NCBI GenBank assembly: GCA_965206395.1
Contig: CBDBJK010000007.1
Location: 1-64,000 of the forward strand
Source: CBDBJK01 sp965206395
Lineage (GTDB): Bacteria; Chloroflexota; Dehalococcoidia; Lucifugimonadales; CATOSD01
Reading direction: 5' to 3'
Length of the DNA stretch: 64,000 bases
The position numbers were made by a program, and so were the translations under genes. Shown piece by piece: positions 53,291-62,267 of this stretch. Every line of letters begins with the position of its first letter. Position 1 is the stretch's first letter. Below the pieces are notes generated by a model that ran no database searches, had not been told where the DNA came from, and saw only the letters and a program-made list of their open reading frames with translations.

Positions 53291-54460
53291 CTAGCGAGGC
53301 AGACCCAGGCCTCGCTGTGCGATGATGTTGCGCTGAATCTCGTTCGTGCCCGCCCCAAAGCGCATCAAGGGAACCTGACGGTAATACCTCTCAAACCGCC
53401 CCTGTAGGTTCGCCCACTTCGAGCCTCCTTTGAGTTGTCCGGCAGGCCCCATGATTTCAAGGGCGGTGGCGGCGAGCTTCTGCGCTAGCTCCGAAGACCA
53501 GATTTTGGCGATGGAGGCCTCTTTGGTCGGCACAAGCTCTTTTTCGATCATCCAGGCGTTCCGGTATGAGAACAGGCGCAGGATGCCGACTTGCACTCCA
53601 AGGTCGGCCAGCTTGTGACGAACGATGGGGTCTTCTGCTAGCGTTGTGCCATTTCGCTTCGTATCTTTGGCAAACTGCACAAGCTCATCAAGGTTGCGCT
53701 GCAAAGGACTGATAGGCGCTACTGCGGCGCGTTCATAGTCCAGGGCCATAGCGACTACGTAAAAGCCTCGATTTTCTTCGCCGACGAGGTTCTTGCGGGG
53801 TATGCGCACGTCCTCGAAGAACACTTCGTTAGTCCTGCCGTCGCCCATCGTCCACAGCGGACGTATCGTGATTCCCGGCGTGTCCAGTGGAACGATCATT
53901 AGGGAGACGCCACGATGCTTCGGCTCGTTCGGGTCAGTGCGCGCCGCGAGCCAGATGTGTGTGGAGTAGTGGGCCGCCGAGGTAAAAATCTTTTGACCGT
54001 TGATTACGTAGTCATCGCCGTCCGCGACTGCCCTCGTCTGAAGCGAGCCAAGATCTGTGCCCGCCGATGGCTCGGTGTAGCCTAGCGCGAACTCCATCTC
54101 GCCGCTAAGAATGCCGCTGAGATACTCCTGCTTCTGCTCGTCTGTTCCGGCCTGAAAGAGGGTAGGCCCCACAGAGGTTAGGCTGAGTCCGCCATATGGC
54201 AGGCCGTGGTAGCCAAGCTCTTCCGTCAGAATGAACTGGTGGATGAGAGGCTCGCCCGCGCCGCCGTACTCGGTGGGCCAGCTTATGCCAAGCAATCCCT
54301 TCTGCCCCAGAAGCCGCTTGAACTCCATGCCCGCTTCCGTCGCTGCGCCGTCGGTTGCGCTCTGGATTTGCTCGATAAGCTCCTTGGGAACCTCGTCACG
54401 GATGAAGGTCCGCACCTGCTCCCTGAACTCCTCTTGCTCTGGCGTGAACTGATAGTCCAT
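53291..54460 (-). CDS. Acyl-CoA dehydrogenase
   Basis: 389 residues. FTPEQEEFREQVRTFIRDEVP at the start, then GQKGLLGISWPTEYGGAG, FALGYTEPSAGTDLGSLQTRA (FAD/substrate loop), YVINGQKIFTSAAHYSTHIW, and the C-terminal MRFGAGTNEIQRNIIAQRGLGL. The usual Glu of the Y-E-G-T motif is Ala here (FGAGTNE); the base may lie at the alternative isovaleryl-CoA-type position, as in FadE-type alpha2beta2 enzymes. AGGGGG precedes the ATG. Upstream partner of the ACAD at 51941. Confidence 0.88.
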   Translation of the reverse strand: MDYQFTPEQEEFREQVRTFIRDEVPKELIEQIQSATDGAATEAGMEFKRLLGQKGLLGISWPTEYGGAGEPLIHQFILTEELGYHGLPYGGLSLTSVGPTLFQAGTDEQKQEYLSGILSGEMEFALGYTEPSAGTDLGSLQTRAVADGDDYVINGQKIFTSAAHYSTHIWLAARTDPNEPKHRGVSLMIVPLDTPGITIRPLWTMGDGRTNEVFFEDVRIPRKNLVGEENRGFYVVAMALDYERAAVAPISPLQRNLDELVQFAKDTKRNGTTLAEDPIVRHKLADLGVQVGILRLFSYRNAWMIEKELVPTKEASIAKIWSSELAQKLAATALEIMGPAGQLKGGSKWANLQGRFERYYRQVPLMRFGAGTNEIQRNIIAQRGLGLPR

Positions 54461-54737
54461 GACAACCCCCTGTAAACGACCTGCTATATTGTGGCGCTCT
54501 GTCTATGGGTTATGCGTTAACACCCACATTGATGCGGAGATTAGCATCATCCAAAACCGGTGTCAACCCGTTTCCTAGAGGTCACAGCCCTGCATTAGCA
54601 CTGGTAACGCTGTGCTAGCTAGCCACGAGGTTGACCTCGCAACGAGGTGTTGTTACCCTAGTTCTCATCGCACGCACGATAGTTTTGGGAGATAGTTAAT
54701 CTGCTTTCAGCAAAATGAGAAAGCAGGTCGGTGTAAC
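54461..54737. other. Intergenic region, no gene seen
   Basis: Divergent spacer between the acyl-CoA dehydrogenase and CoA-transferase genes. No ORF has a recognisable product. The remainder of the spacer up to 54907 is taken by the MITE-like repeat and the ribosome-binding site of the next gene. Confidence 0.5.
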
Positions 54738-54823
54738 GACCTCACCCCCGTCCCCCCTCTCCTTGCAAGGAGAGGGGGCGCTGTATACCTACGTTTAGCC
54801 CTCAACGGCATGGGGTGAGGTCG
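54738..54823. repeat. MITE-like palindromic repeat, GACCTCACCCC family, copy 3
   Basis: 86 bp from GACCTCACCCCCGTCCCC to ATGGGGTGAGGTCG, with internal hairpin CCCCTCTCCTTGCAAGGAGAGGGG. The flanks extend the inverted repeat as AAC/GTT. Confidence 0.75.
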
Positions 54824-54907
54824 TTGCGCCGCGTGAATGCCTTGGTTTGCCTTCTCCAGAAACTGTCGTTCAATAACCTCACTGTGACGAGAGAAGGAGA
54901 TCAGCTT

Positions 54908-56164
54908 ATGTCGTTACCAGATTCCCCCAACGGAGCGCTGTCAAACATACGTATCTGCGATTTCACCGGACAGCTTGCGGGAGCAGGGGCAACTCGCGTC
55001 TTCGCCGCCTTTGGCGCGCAGGTCATTCGAATTGAAGACCCCGTGACTCAAGGCGGGTGGGACATCTTGCGCGGCAACGGGCCTTTCGTAGACGATCGGC
55101 GCGGAAACGAGCTTGGCGGCGCATTCAATAATCACAACGTGGAGAAGCTGGGCATCAGCTTGAATCTACGGAACCCCAAGGCCAAGGAGGTCGTACGTCG
55201 GCTTATCGCTATCAGCGACGTGGTTTCGGAAAACTTCAGCGCAGGCGTCCTGGAACGCTGGGGATTCTCCTACAGTGAGATGGTCGCCCTGAAACCAGAC
55301 ATCATCTACGTCTCCAACTGCGGCTTCGGTCATGAAGGCCCATACGCGAATTTCAAGACGTGGGGGCCTATCGTGCAGGCCATGTCCGGGCTGACCTTCC
55401 AGTCCGGGCTGCCTGACATGCCGCCCGCCGGTTGGGGCTTCTCCCACATGGACCACACGGGCGCTTACTTCATGGCAATTGCTATTTTGATGGCGCTGTA
55501 CCATCGAAACAAGACAGGCGTCGGGCAGTGGGTAGACATGTCCTGCACCGACGCGGGGGCCTCTCTGAACGGCCCCGCGATTCTTGACTACACCGTGAAC
55601 GAACGCCGTATGCGCCGCCCCGGAAGTCCGCACAGCAACCGTAACGTCTATCCTCCGATGGCCCCACATGGCATCTATCGTTGCGACGGTGATGACCGAT
55701 GGGTTGCCATCGCCGTTCGAGACGAGCGCGACTGGCAGGCCATGTGCGAGGCGACGGGACGTTCGGACTGGAAAGGCGACGCGCGATTCCAGACGATGGA
55801 AGGCCGCCTTAAGCACCACGACGAGCTTGACGACCTTATCGAGGAGTGGACGAGCGTCAGGAAGCCGATGGAGGTAATGGAGGCCCTGCAACAGAAAGGA
55901 GTCCCCGCGGCTGCCGTGCAGCTTCCAGAAGAGCGAGTCGACCACGATCCCAATACAGAGGCGTGGGGTCTGTTCCCTGAGATTGAGCATCCAGAGATGG
56001 GACGCCTGCGGGTTGACGGAATGCCCATCAAGCTATCGGAGACGCCTGCGCGGTTCCGGCGAGGCGCGCCAACTCTCGGGCAGCACAACAAGTTCGTGCT
56101 CGGAGAGGTCTTGGAGTTCAGCGGCGTCGAGATAGCGGCTATGGAAAAGGAAGGTGTGGTCTGA
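54908..56164 (+). CDS. CaiB/BaiF-family CoA-transferase, catalytic-type subunit
   Basis: 418 residues from ATG 54908, preceded by AGAAGGAGA. Class III CoA-transferases move CoA between carboxylic acids. Family blocks: IRICDFTGQLAGAGATRVFAAFGAQVIRIED, LNLRNPKAKEVVRRLI, VSENFSAGVLERWGFSY, CGFGHEGPY. The expected catalytic Asp is in FSHMDHTGAYFMAIAIL. The second CoA-transferase starts one base after its stop. Together they resemble two-subunit enzymes such as benzylsuccinate CoA-transferase. Confidence 0.88.
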   Translation: MSLPDSPNGALSNIRICDFTGQLAGAGATRVFAAFGAQVIRIEDPVTQGGWDILRGNGPFVDDRRGNELGGAFNNHNVEKLGISLNLRNPKAKEVVRRLIAISDVVSENFSAGVLERWGFSYSEMVALKPDIIYVSNCGFGHEGPYANFKTWGPIVQAMSGLTFQSGLPDMPPAGWGFSHMDHTGAYFMAIAILMALYHRNKTGVGQWVDMSCTDAGASLNGPAILDYTVNERRMRRPGSPHSNRNVYPPMAPHGIYRCDGDDRWVAIAVRDERDWQAMCEATGRSDWKGDARFQTMEGRLKHHDELDDLIEEWTSVRKPMEVMEALQQKGVPAAAVQLPEERVDHDPNTEAWGLFPEIEHPEMGRLRVDGMPIKLSETPARFRRGAPTLGQHNKFVLGEVLEFSGVEIAAMEKEGVV

Positions 56165-56165
56165 C

Positions 56166-57431
56166 ATGGCAGAGCAAACAGAAGGCGTCCTGCAAGACGT
56201 GCGCGTGCTGGAGGTAGGCCACGAGCTTGGAGCGTGGTGCGGCAAGCTTTTGGCTGATATGGGCGCAAGCGTGACCAAGGTAGAGCCTCCCGCCGGAGAC
56301 CACACTCGCACCTACCCACCTTTCTATCAAGACCAGCCCGACAAGAATCGCAGCCTCTACTTCTGGCATTACAACACCAGCAAGGAGAGTGTGACGCTAG
56401 ACCTCTCCACAGAGGCGGGGCGGGACATCTTTCTGAGACTGACGGCTACCGCAGACGTGGTAATAGACGGATTTCCCGCCGAATACCTCGATGGCTTGGG
56501 AGTAGGCTACGATAGACTCAGTCAGGCGAACTCGAAGCTCGTGATGGTCGCCGTGACTCCCTTTGGACAGCACGGCCCTTACAAGGACTACGCGGCCACA
56601 GACCTGACAGCGCTCGCCTTCGGCGGCCCCGTGTGGAGCTGCGGCTACGACGACCATACCATTGCACCCGTGCGCGGAGGTGGAAATCAGGGATATCACA
56701 CCGTCGGCCACTTCGCCGTCATGGGCGTCATGATCGCGCTGCTGCACCGGCAGCACACTGGAATAGGTCAGTTTATCGACGCCAACATGCACGCCGCCCA
56801 GAACGTGACGACAGAGGTGGGTTCCTACACATGGCTGGTGGCGCGGGACACGATTCAGCGTCAGACCGGACGCCACGCATCCGTTCGCAGCACAGCCGCC
56901 TCACAGGTTAGGTGTCGTGACGGTCGCTATATCAACGTCGGATTTGTGGCCCGCACAGAGGAACAGTGGCTACATCTGCTGGTATGGTTGGATGAAGAGG
57001 GCGTAGTCGGCGACCTGAACGAGTACCTCAGCCCGCCCAGCCGAAACGCTATGGCGCAAGGCGAGCTCGCCGCTATAGAGCAGCAGCGCAAGGTCTCGGA
57101 GTCTATCCACGCCCTTGCCCAGAGGATGGACGCCTACGACATGTTCCGAAAGGCCCAGGAGCTTGGATTCCAGTGGGGCATCATCTACTCGCCCGAGGAG
57201 GTCATCGATGACCCGCACTTCCGGGCGCGAGGCTTTGCTGTAGAGGTCGAGCACGCCGAGCTTGGAGAATCCTTTACGTACCCCGGCGCGCCGTACAAGC
57301 TGCCTGCCTCGCCCTGGGCGATAAGCAGTCGCGCTCCGCTGCTCGGCGAACACAACGAGGCAGTCTACGTCCGAGAGCTAGGGGTTACCTCCGATGAGCT
57401 GGCTGCGCTGAAGACGGCGGGCGTCGTCTGA
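56166..57431 (+). CDS. CaiB/BaiF-family CoA-transferase, probable non-catalytic subunit
   Basis: 421 residues from ATG 56166, immediately after the first subunit with GGAAGG in its 3' end as ribosome site. Blocks VRVLEVGHELGAWCGKLLADMGASVTKVEP, VTLDLSTEAGRDIFLRL and VTPFGQHGPYKDY are typical. At the position of the catalytic Asp the sequence is GGNQGYHTVGHFAVMGV, with no Asp, so this chain probably lacks activity by itself and serves as the partner in a heterodimer. Confidence 0.85.
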   Translation: MAEQTEGVLQDVRVLEVGHELGAWCGKLLADMGASVTKVEPPAGDHTRTYPPFYQDQPDKNRSLYFWHYNTSKESVTLDLSTEAGRDIFLRLTATADVVIDGFPAEYLDGLGVGYDRLSQANSKLVMVAVTPFGQHGPYKDYAATDLTALAFGGPVWSCGYDDHTIAPVRGGGNQGYHTVGHFAVMGVMIALLHRQHTGIGQFIDANMHAAQNVTTEVGSYTWLVARDTIQRQTGRHASVRSTAASQVRCRDGRYINVGFVARTEEQWLHLLVWLDEEGVVGDLNEYLSPPSRNAMAQGELAAIEQQRKVSESIHALAQRMDAYDMFRKAQELGFQWGIIYSPEEVIDDPHFRARGFAVEVEHAELGESFTYPGAPYKLPASPWAISSRAPLLGEHNEAVYVRELGVTSDELAALKTAGVV

Positions 57432-57460
57432 GGCGGCATGAATTGAGATGAGGCCCCGAT

Positions 57461-58122
57461 TCAGCCCATATCCGTGTTGTTCCAGTTAACTGGCGAGGTT
57501 TCTCCGGGAGCAAAGGACAGGCGTCCATCGAACGACGTTTGATAATGATTTGAGCCAGAGTTGTATCGAATACAGCCTGTGAAAGCGATCTTGAAATTAT
57601 TCTCTTTCCAGACGCGATAACGAGACTCGGTAGGCAGCGGAATATGCCTGTCGGTAGGCTCGTTCGGCAGCACTCCCCCTAGAATGCATGTGCCGTCTAT
57701 TGGAGTCTTGTCACAGTCTATAGAGTCGTGTTCTTCAGAGGGATAGAGAGACATGTCCAATTCCAACGCCTGTGCGGGCAGAGAGCCGGTGTTGTGGTAC
57801 ATGATGGTCAGCACGCCCTCTGGAAACATGGCAGGGTTGTGAACTTTCCGAAACTCGATGTTAGAGACGCCAATCCAGGGTCTGGTCGCTATCGTGGACT
57901 CTTTCGACTCGATTGAGACGACCTCCGCCGCTATTCGCACCGCCTCCGCTCCTCTCACGGCGCGCTCGCCATTTCTGGACGCAAGTTCGGTGCTTCTAAT
58001 GGCTATGGCAAGCGAGAAGTCTGCGACAGTCCGCGCGGAAATAGCACGACGAGCGAGAACCCCGCTATCACCAGCGCAGCAACACTACCGAAAACCTGAA
58101 GCGTAATCTGAATCCAGCCCAT
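57461..58122 (-). pseudogene. Membrane-anchored hypothetical protein (one frameshift)
   Basis: I do not recognise the family. ATG 58122 opens MGWIQITLQVFGSVAALVIA, an N-terminal membrane anchor continuing to LVVLFPRGLSQ. At about 58018-58025 one base is missing, and the chain goes on in the next frame as DFSLAIAIRSTELASRNGER, then VRGAEAVRIAAEVVSIESKE and a beta-rich extracytoplasmic domain with Cys residues (IDCDKTPIDGTCILGG, FTGCIRYNSGSN). Restored length is about 220 residues. The N-terminal piece is too short and in another frame, so it is easily missed. It converges on the CoA-transferase gene. Confidence 0.6.
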
Positions 58123-58377
58123 TATGTAGTTCCCAATTTGCCGAGTGGTTAGCACATTCATGAAGAGAGCAGCATCAGCCGTTTTGTAGCAATCATCTCA
58201 GGAGCGCGCACGGCGAAGAATAGCATCGTTGGACATTCTGAGCTTGAGTAGTATCAGGCTATCACAAACTGGAAGCTCACTTTGTGGGCATCTGGCAGAG
58301 ACACGGTTTGGGTAACGGGTGTGCGATACCCAAACCATATTCCATAAACGACAGGCTTTCTGGTTAATCGAAGAGGA

Positions 58378-59796
58378 TTACACCGCCACACCGGGGCGCT
58401 GCTTCCAGGTTCCAGTTGCCTGCTCGAAGGCGTGGGCGAGTTGCAGCACGCCGAAGTCGTCGCGGTATCGACCGACGATCTGCACACCTATAGGCAGACC
58501 TTCCGGCGTGAAGCCGCACGGCACCGAGATTGCGGGATGGCCCGTAATCGTGATGTAGTAGCAGGACTTCATCCAGTCGATAAACGTATCCATCTTCTCG
58601 CCGTTGATTTCGGTGATGTAGCGCTCCTTAACGTCGAAGGGCGGAACCTGACTTACCGGGCATATCAAGAATTCGTGTGTTTCCATGAAGGTGCGGACGC
58701 GCTGGAAAATCTCCATCCGCTTTAGCTCGGCCCAGCCAACCTGCGGGCCGGTTAGATTGACGCCCTGCTCGATGTCCCAAATTAGCGTTTCCTTCATCTG
58801 GTCTCGGTGCGCCTTCAGCATTTCGCTCCCCGTCATCTCTCTGCCCCAGCCGCGCCATATCTTGAAAACCTCGTCTGCGTCCGTGAAATCTGGTTCGCCG
58901 TCCACTGTTATGCAGCCCAGCGACTCGAAAGCCTTGCGCTGAGAGTCGATGACCGCCGTCACTCGCGAGTCAACCGGCAGCCCGCCAAGATCGCGGCTCC
59001 AGCCGATGCGCACGTCCGTGAAATCGCGGTCCAGAGGTTCCAAGAAGCGACTGCCCGCCTCCGGTATGGAAATCGGCACGCGAGAGTCGGGGCCGGCGAT
59101 GGCGCTCAGCATCAGCGCGGCATCCTGCACCGTGCGAGCCATGGGCCCTTGCACAGACGTTGGAACCCAGCCGGTGCGGTTCGGCCACGCGGGAACCCTG
59201 CCGGGAGAGACGCGAAAGCCTACGACATTGCAGAAGTTGGCCGGGTTGCGCAGTGAGCCGCCTGTGTCGCTGCCATCCGCGATTGGCTGCATTCCGCAGG
59301 CCAGCGATACCGCCGCTCCGCCACTGCTGCCGCCGCAGGTCTTCGTCGTGTCGTATGGATTGAGAGTCTCGCCGAAAACCTCGTTATAGGTCTGCGAACC
59401 CGCGCCCATCTCTGGCGTGTTGGTCTTGCCGATTGTGATGGCCCCGGCGTTTTTCAGACGTTGCACAATCAGCCCGTCCTCATCAGGCACGTTGTCCTTG
59501 AAAATTGGAGAGCCGAGGGTTGTGCGGATTCCCTTCGTAGGCACGAGGTCTTTGTGAGCAACCGGCAGGCCATGCAGCGGGCCCACCTCGTCGCCACGAG
59601 CGAGCGCCTTGTCAGCGGCGTCAGCCATGTCGAGGGCCTGCTCCGGCACAAGCGTCACGATGGCATTCACCTTCGGGTTTACGCGCTCGATCTGAGCCAG
59701 ATGGGTCTCCATAACCTCTCTGGCCGATATTTCCCTCGTGCGAATTCGACGGGACAACTCGGTAGCGGTCAGAAAGCAAATATCTGAATCAGGCAT
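58378..59796 (-). CDS. Amidase (amidase signature family)
   Basis: 472 residues. Catalytic Ser-cisSer-Lys triad: Lys in LPVAHKDLVPTKG, cis-Ser and nucleophile Ser in GGSSGGAAVSLACG and DGSDTGGSLRNPAN. AAAGGAG precedes the ATG. Such enzymes hydrolyse amides or act as GatA-like transferases; without gatB/gatC neighbours a catabolic amidase is likely. It follows the MFS gene by 31 bp on the same strand, suggesting uptake and hydrolysis of one substrate. Confidence 0.9.
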   Translation of the reverse strand: MPDSDICFLTATELSRRIRTREISAREVMETHLAQIERVNPKVNAIVTLVPEQALDMADAADKALARGDEVGPLHGLPVAHKDLVPTKGIRTTLGSPIFKDNVPDEDGLIVQRLKNAGAITIGKTNTPEMGAGSQTYNEVFGETLNPYDTTKTCGGSSGGAAVSLACGMQPIADGSDTGGSLRNPANFCNVVGFRVSPGRVPAWPNRTGWVPTSVQGPMARTVQDAALMLSAIAGPDSRVPISIPEAGSRFLEPLDRDFTDVRIGWSRDLGGLPVDSRVTAVIDSQRKAFESLGCITVDGEPDFTDADEVFKIWRGWGREMTGSEMLKAHRDQMKETLIWDIEQGVNLTGPQVGWAELKRMEIFQRVRTFMETHEFLICPVSQVPPFDVKERYITEINGEKMDTFIDWMKSCYYITITGHPAISVPCGFTPEGLPIGVQIVGRYRDDFGVLQLAHAFEQATGTWKQRPGVAV

Positions 59797-59827
59797 TTCG
59801 TACTCCTTTTAGATTATATCTAGCGTT

Positions 59828-61177
59828 TTACAAAACAGGTGCAGCTTGTTTCTCTAATGATGCAGGGGATGGAGCGCGAGGAGAACGCACCATCATGATT
59901 AGCAGCCCTCCCGCTACGTAGGTGAGGGCAAATATAATGAACGACACGCCGTAGCTTTTTTCAGGAGTCCAGAGCCAGCCAGCGAATATTGGGCTGAACG
60001 ACCCGAAGAACATGCCCACAGGCGTCACCACTCCTCGGATAGCGCCCATGTGCTGCCGACCGAAGTAGGACGCCCAGACCACGTTCATTAGCGTAGGCGC
60101 TCCTCCCATCGCAAAGCCGTGGATGACGGCATAGACAAAAAGCATCTGGACGCTCTGCGCCCAAACCAGTAGAAACAGGGATAAGCCACTAGGGACGAAG
60201 CACAGCGCGATGACCCATCGCACATGCATCCGCTCGGTGAGGTAGCCCCAGAAGAGCTTGGATACCATCGCAGAAAAGGCGAGCGTGGTAGCGACTGTAG
60301 CGGCTGTAGTCAGATCATAGCCTTTGTCTTGAATATATGCTACCTGATGAAACAGCACGGGCATGAGCGACATCAGCATCAAGACCTGGACTGCCAGTAC
60401 AATCCACAGCGCCTGTGTCTTCAAGGCTTGCCGCAAAGTCCAGGAGTATTCGACCTCCGAGGGTCTGTTTTGGAGTGCCGCCGATTGTGTCGTGGGCGCG
60501 GCGTCTCCATCGGGAAGAAGGTTCACGTCTTCAGGGCTGCGCCGCATGAACAGGGCGGCTGCGGGTGCGACGACCAGAATCAAGACAAGGCCCAGCACCA
60601 CCCATGCCGTGCGCCAGCCGTACTCACCTACCAGCCAACCAGCCAGGGGCGCGATCACGACTCCTCCGGCAGAGATGCCCATCGTGCCAATAGCCATGGC
60701 GCGGCCCCGCTTCTTGATGAACCACTTGGATATGACCGCAGGCCCAACCAGCTGCCCGCCCATCGTCATCGTGGCCAGGCCGAATATCACGCCAAAGACT
60801 ATGTAGAACTGCCAGAGGCTATCCACCCTAGAGGTGAGCATCAGCGCGATTCCGGCGAAGATGCTGCCAAAGACGAGCATCAGGCGCGGGCCGTGTTTTT
60901 TGTCTACAAGGATACCCATTAAGGGCATCAAAGGAAGAAGCGCCAGACGGAAGATAATTATCCCTGAAAACTCTGTCCTTGAGACGCCAAGCGCCTCGCT
61001 CATCGGAATGACGAAGAACGACAGGCCGTAGCCGCCAATTCCGGCGGTAATCATGCTCGTAGAGAAGGTGATGAGGACGATAGTCCAGCCGTAGAAGAAG
61101 CGTTCGGTAACAAGTCTTTCAGAGAGCCGGTCTATTCTTGTTATCTGAAATATGGGATTTATCATGTCAGTTGGCAT
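59828..61177 (-). CDS. Major facilitator superfamily transporter
   Basis: About 449 residues with 12 membrane helices in two halves split by a cytoplasmic loop (DVNLLPDGDAAPTTQS). The first loop has GILVDKKHGPRLMLVFG, a variant of motif A, and helix 4-5 KWFIKKRGRAMAIGTMGISAGG is typical of monocarboxylate/oxalate-type MFS proteins. The start is uncertain: ATG 61177 or 61165, or TTG 61210. It is the leading gene of a small operon with the amidase. Confidence 0.85.
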   Translation of the reverse strand: MPTDMINPIFQITRIDRLSERLVTERFFYGWTIVLITFSTSMITAGIGGYGLSFFVIPMSEALGVSRTEFSGIIIFRLALLPLMPLMGILVDKKHGPRLMLVFGSIFAGIALMLTSRVDSLWQFYIVFGVIFGLATMTMGGQLVGPAVISKWFIKKRGRAMAIGTMGISAGGVVIAPLAGWLVGEYGWRTAWVVLGLVLILVVAPAAALFMRRSPEDVNLLPDGDAAPTTQSAALQNRPSEVEYSWTLRQALKTQALWIVLAVQVLMLMSLMPVLFHQVAYIQDKGYDLTTAATVATTLAFSAMVSKLFWGYLTERMHVRWVIALCFVPSGLSLFLLVWAQSVQMLFVYAVIHGFAMGGAPTLMNVVWASYFGRQHMGAIRGVVTPVGMFFGSFSPIFAGWLWTPEKSYGVSFIIFALTYVAGGLLIMMVRSPRAPSPASLEKQAAPVL

Positions 61178-61348
61178 ATGCAGTGTACTCGCGGCCCTTT
61201 CAGCCGTCAACGATTGTCGCTAGCCAGTGGAGTACGCCTGATAGTTTCAACAAATAACGGCTACATGTGCACCTGACAAGCCGAGCAAGAATTGAAACAG
61301 AATGTATGCACAAGAAATCGCAACCAGGAAAGGTTTGAGCAGAGCAGC

Positions 61349-62050
61349 ATGAAGGCATGGGGCGTATTCATTGGTCTGATAGGGTTTGCCGCGCTCCTCT
61401 TGGGGCTATTGCCCGGAGGCAGTACACAGGCGTCCGAGTCCCTGGGAATAGATAACGATTTCAACGACGGCTTGATTGATTTCACAAAGTGGTCGCTTGT
61501 GTTTCGGCGAGAGGGTGAGGAAGGCGCGACAGTGGGGACGATTCTAGAAGCCGACCAGCGATTTGTCTTCGTCCTGAATCCTTCTCTCAGGGAAGTCCAC
61601 GCCGACGCTTTTACGGCCTGCTCGCTTGACGGAGATTTCGATGTCCAGGTCGATTACGCGCTTCTGGACTGGCTTCCAGATAACAAGATCAAGCTTGGCC
61701 TCATGGCTCACGACCTGCTTTTTGGCAGGACGGCGGGAAGCGTGCAAAGAGTGAGCGAGGCCTCGTATGGGGGTGAAGTGTACCTGGCCCACTTCCTAAA
61801 CGGCATGGGAGGAGTGTCTCCCACATCCGATCTTTCTGGCAAGCTCAGGCTAACGCGGACAGGCTCGACAATGACGGCGTTTGTGTTCGACGGCGATGCT
61901 TTTGCTGCCATTCACTCCGGCCTGACAACTGCCAATCCCGTGCGCCTCAGCCTGGCCCTTTTCACTTCGAAACCTACGCCGGGGGGGCAGGTCGCTTTCG
62001 ACAACCTGAGCGTGAATAGTGGTAAGCTGGTTTGTCCGCAAGCGGAGTGA
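61349..62050 (+). CDS. Secreted LamG-like protein, hypothetical
   Basis: 233 residues from ATG 61349 with a signal peptide (MKAWGVFIGLIGFAALLLGL, cut near TQA-SE). The mature part is one jelly-roll domain (DNDFNDGLIDFTKWSLVFRR, GDFDVQVDYALLDW, GKLRLTRTGSTMTAFVFDGD, GGQVAFDNLSVNSG) of the DUF1583/LamG kind. It has no C-terminal anchor, so it is not a visible exosortase substrate. Function unknown; extracellular or periplasmic. Confidence 0.7.
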   Translation: MKAWGVFIGLIGFAALLLGLLPGGSTQASESLGIDNDFNDGLIDFTKWSLVFRREGEEGATVGTILEADQRFVFVLNPSLREVHADAFTACSLDGDFDVQVDYALLDWLPDNKIKLGLMAHDLLFGRTAGSVQRVSEASYGGEVYLAHFLNGMGGVSPTSDLSGKLRLTRTGSTMTAFVFDGDAFAAIHSGLTTANPVRLSLALFTSKPTPGGQVAFDNLSVNSGKLVCPQAE

Positions 62051-62065
62051 GGTTGCGTTCCTCCC

Positions 62066-62190
62066 CCTCATCCCGGCCTTCTCCCGCTAGGGGAGAAGGA
62101 GATAGCTTCCTCTCCCGTCAAGGGAGAGGACTGTCCGGCCCCTTAAATCTGTATAACGCCGGACTCCGCCTCTGCGGAGAGGTGAGGGTG
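62066..62190. repeat. Composite palindromic repeat after the LamG-like gene
   Basis: Hairpins CCTTCTCCCGCTAGGGGAGAAGG and CCTCTCCCGTCAAGGGAGAGG (same type as at 21209) are followed by a block CCGGCCCCTTAAAT..GGACTCCG resembling part of the repeat at 53124. The hairpins may also terminate transcription from both sides. Confidence 0.6.
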
Positions 62191-62267
62191 AGACTCTAGC
62201 CGAATTATTCGACTGAAATGTCAGCAATCAAAGTAAAAGTCAGTTCAGTAAAGAGCGAAAGAACACC

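Noticed and set aside
55166..55990. Minus-strand ORF of 274 residues opposite the CoA-transferase
   Set aside because: Codon pattern and the conserved plus-strand motifs show that the plus strand is coding.
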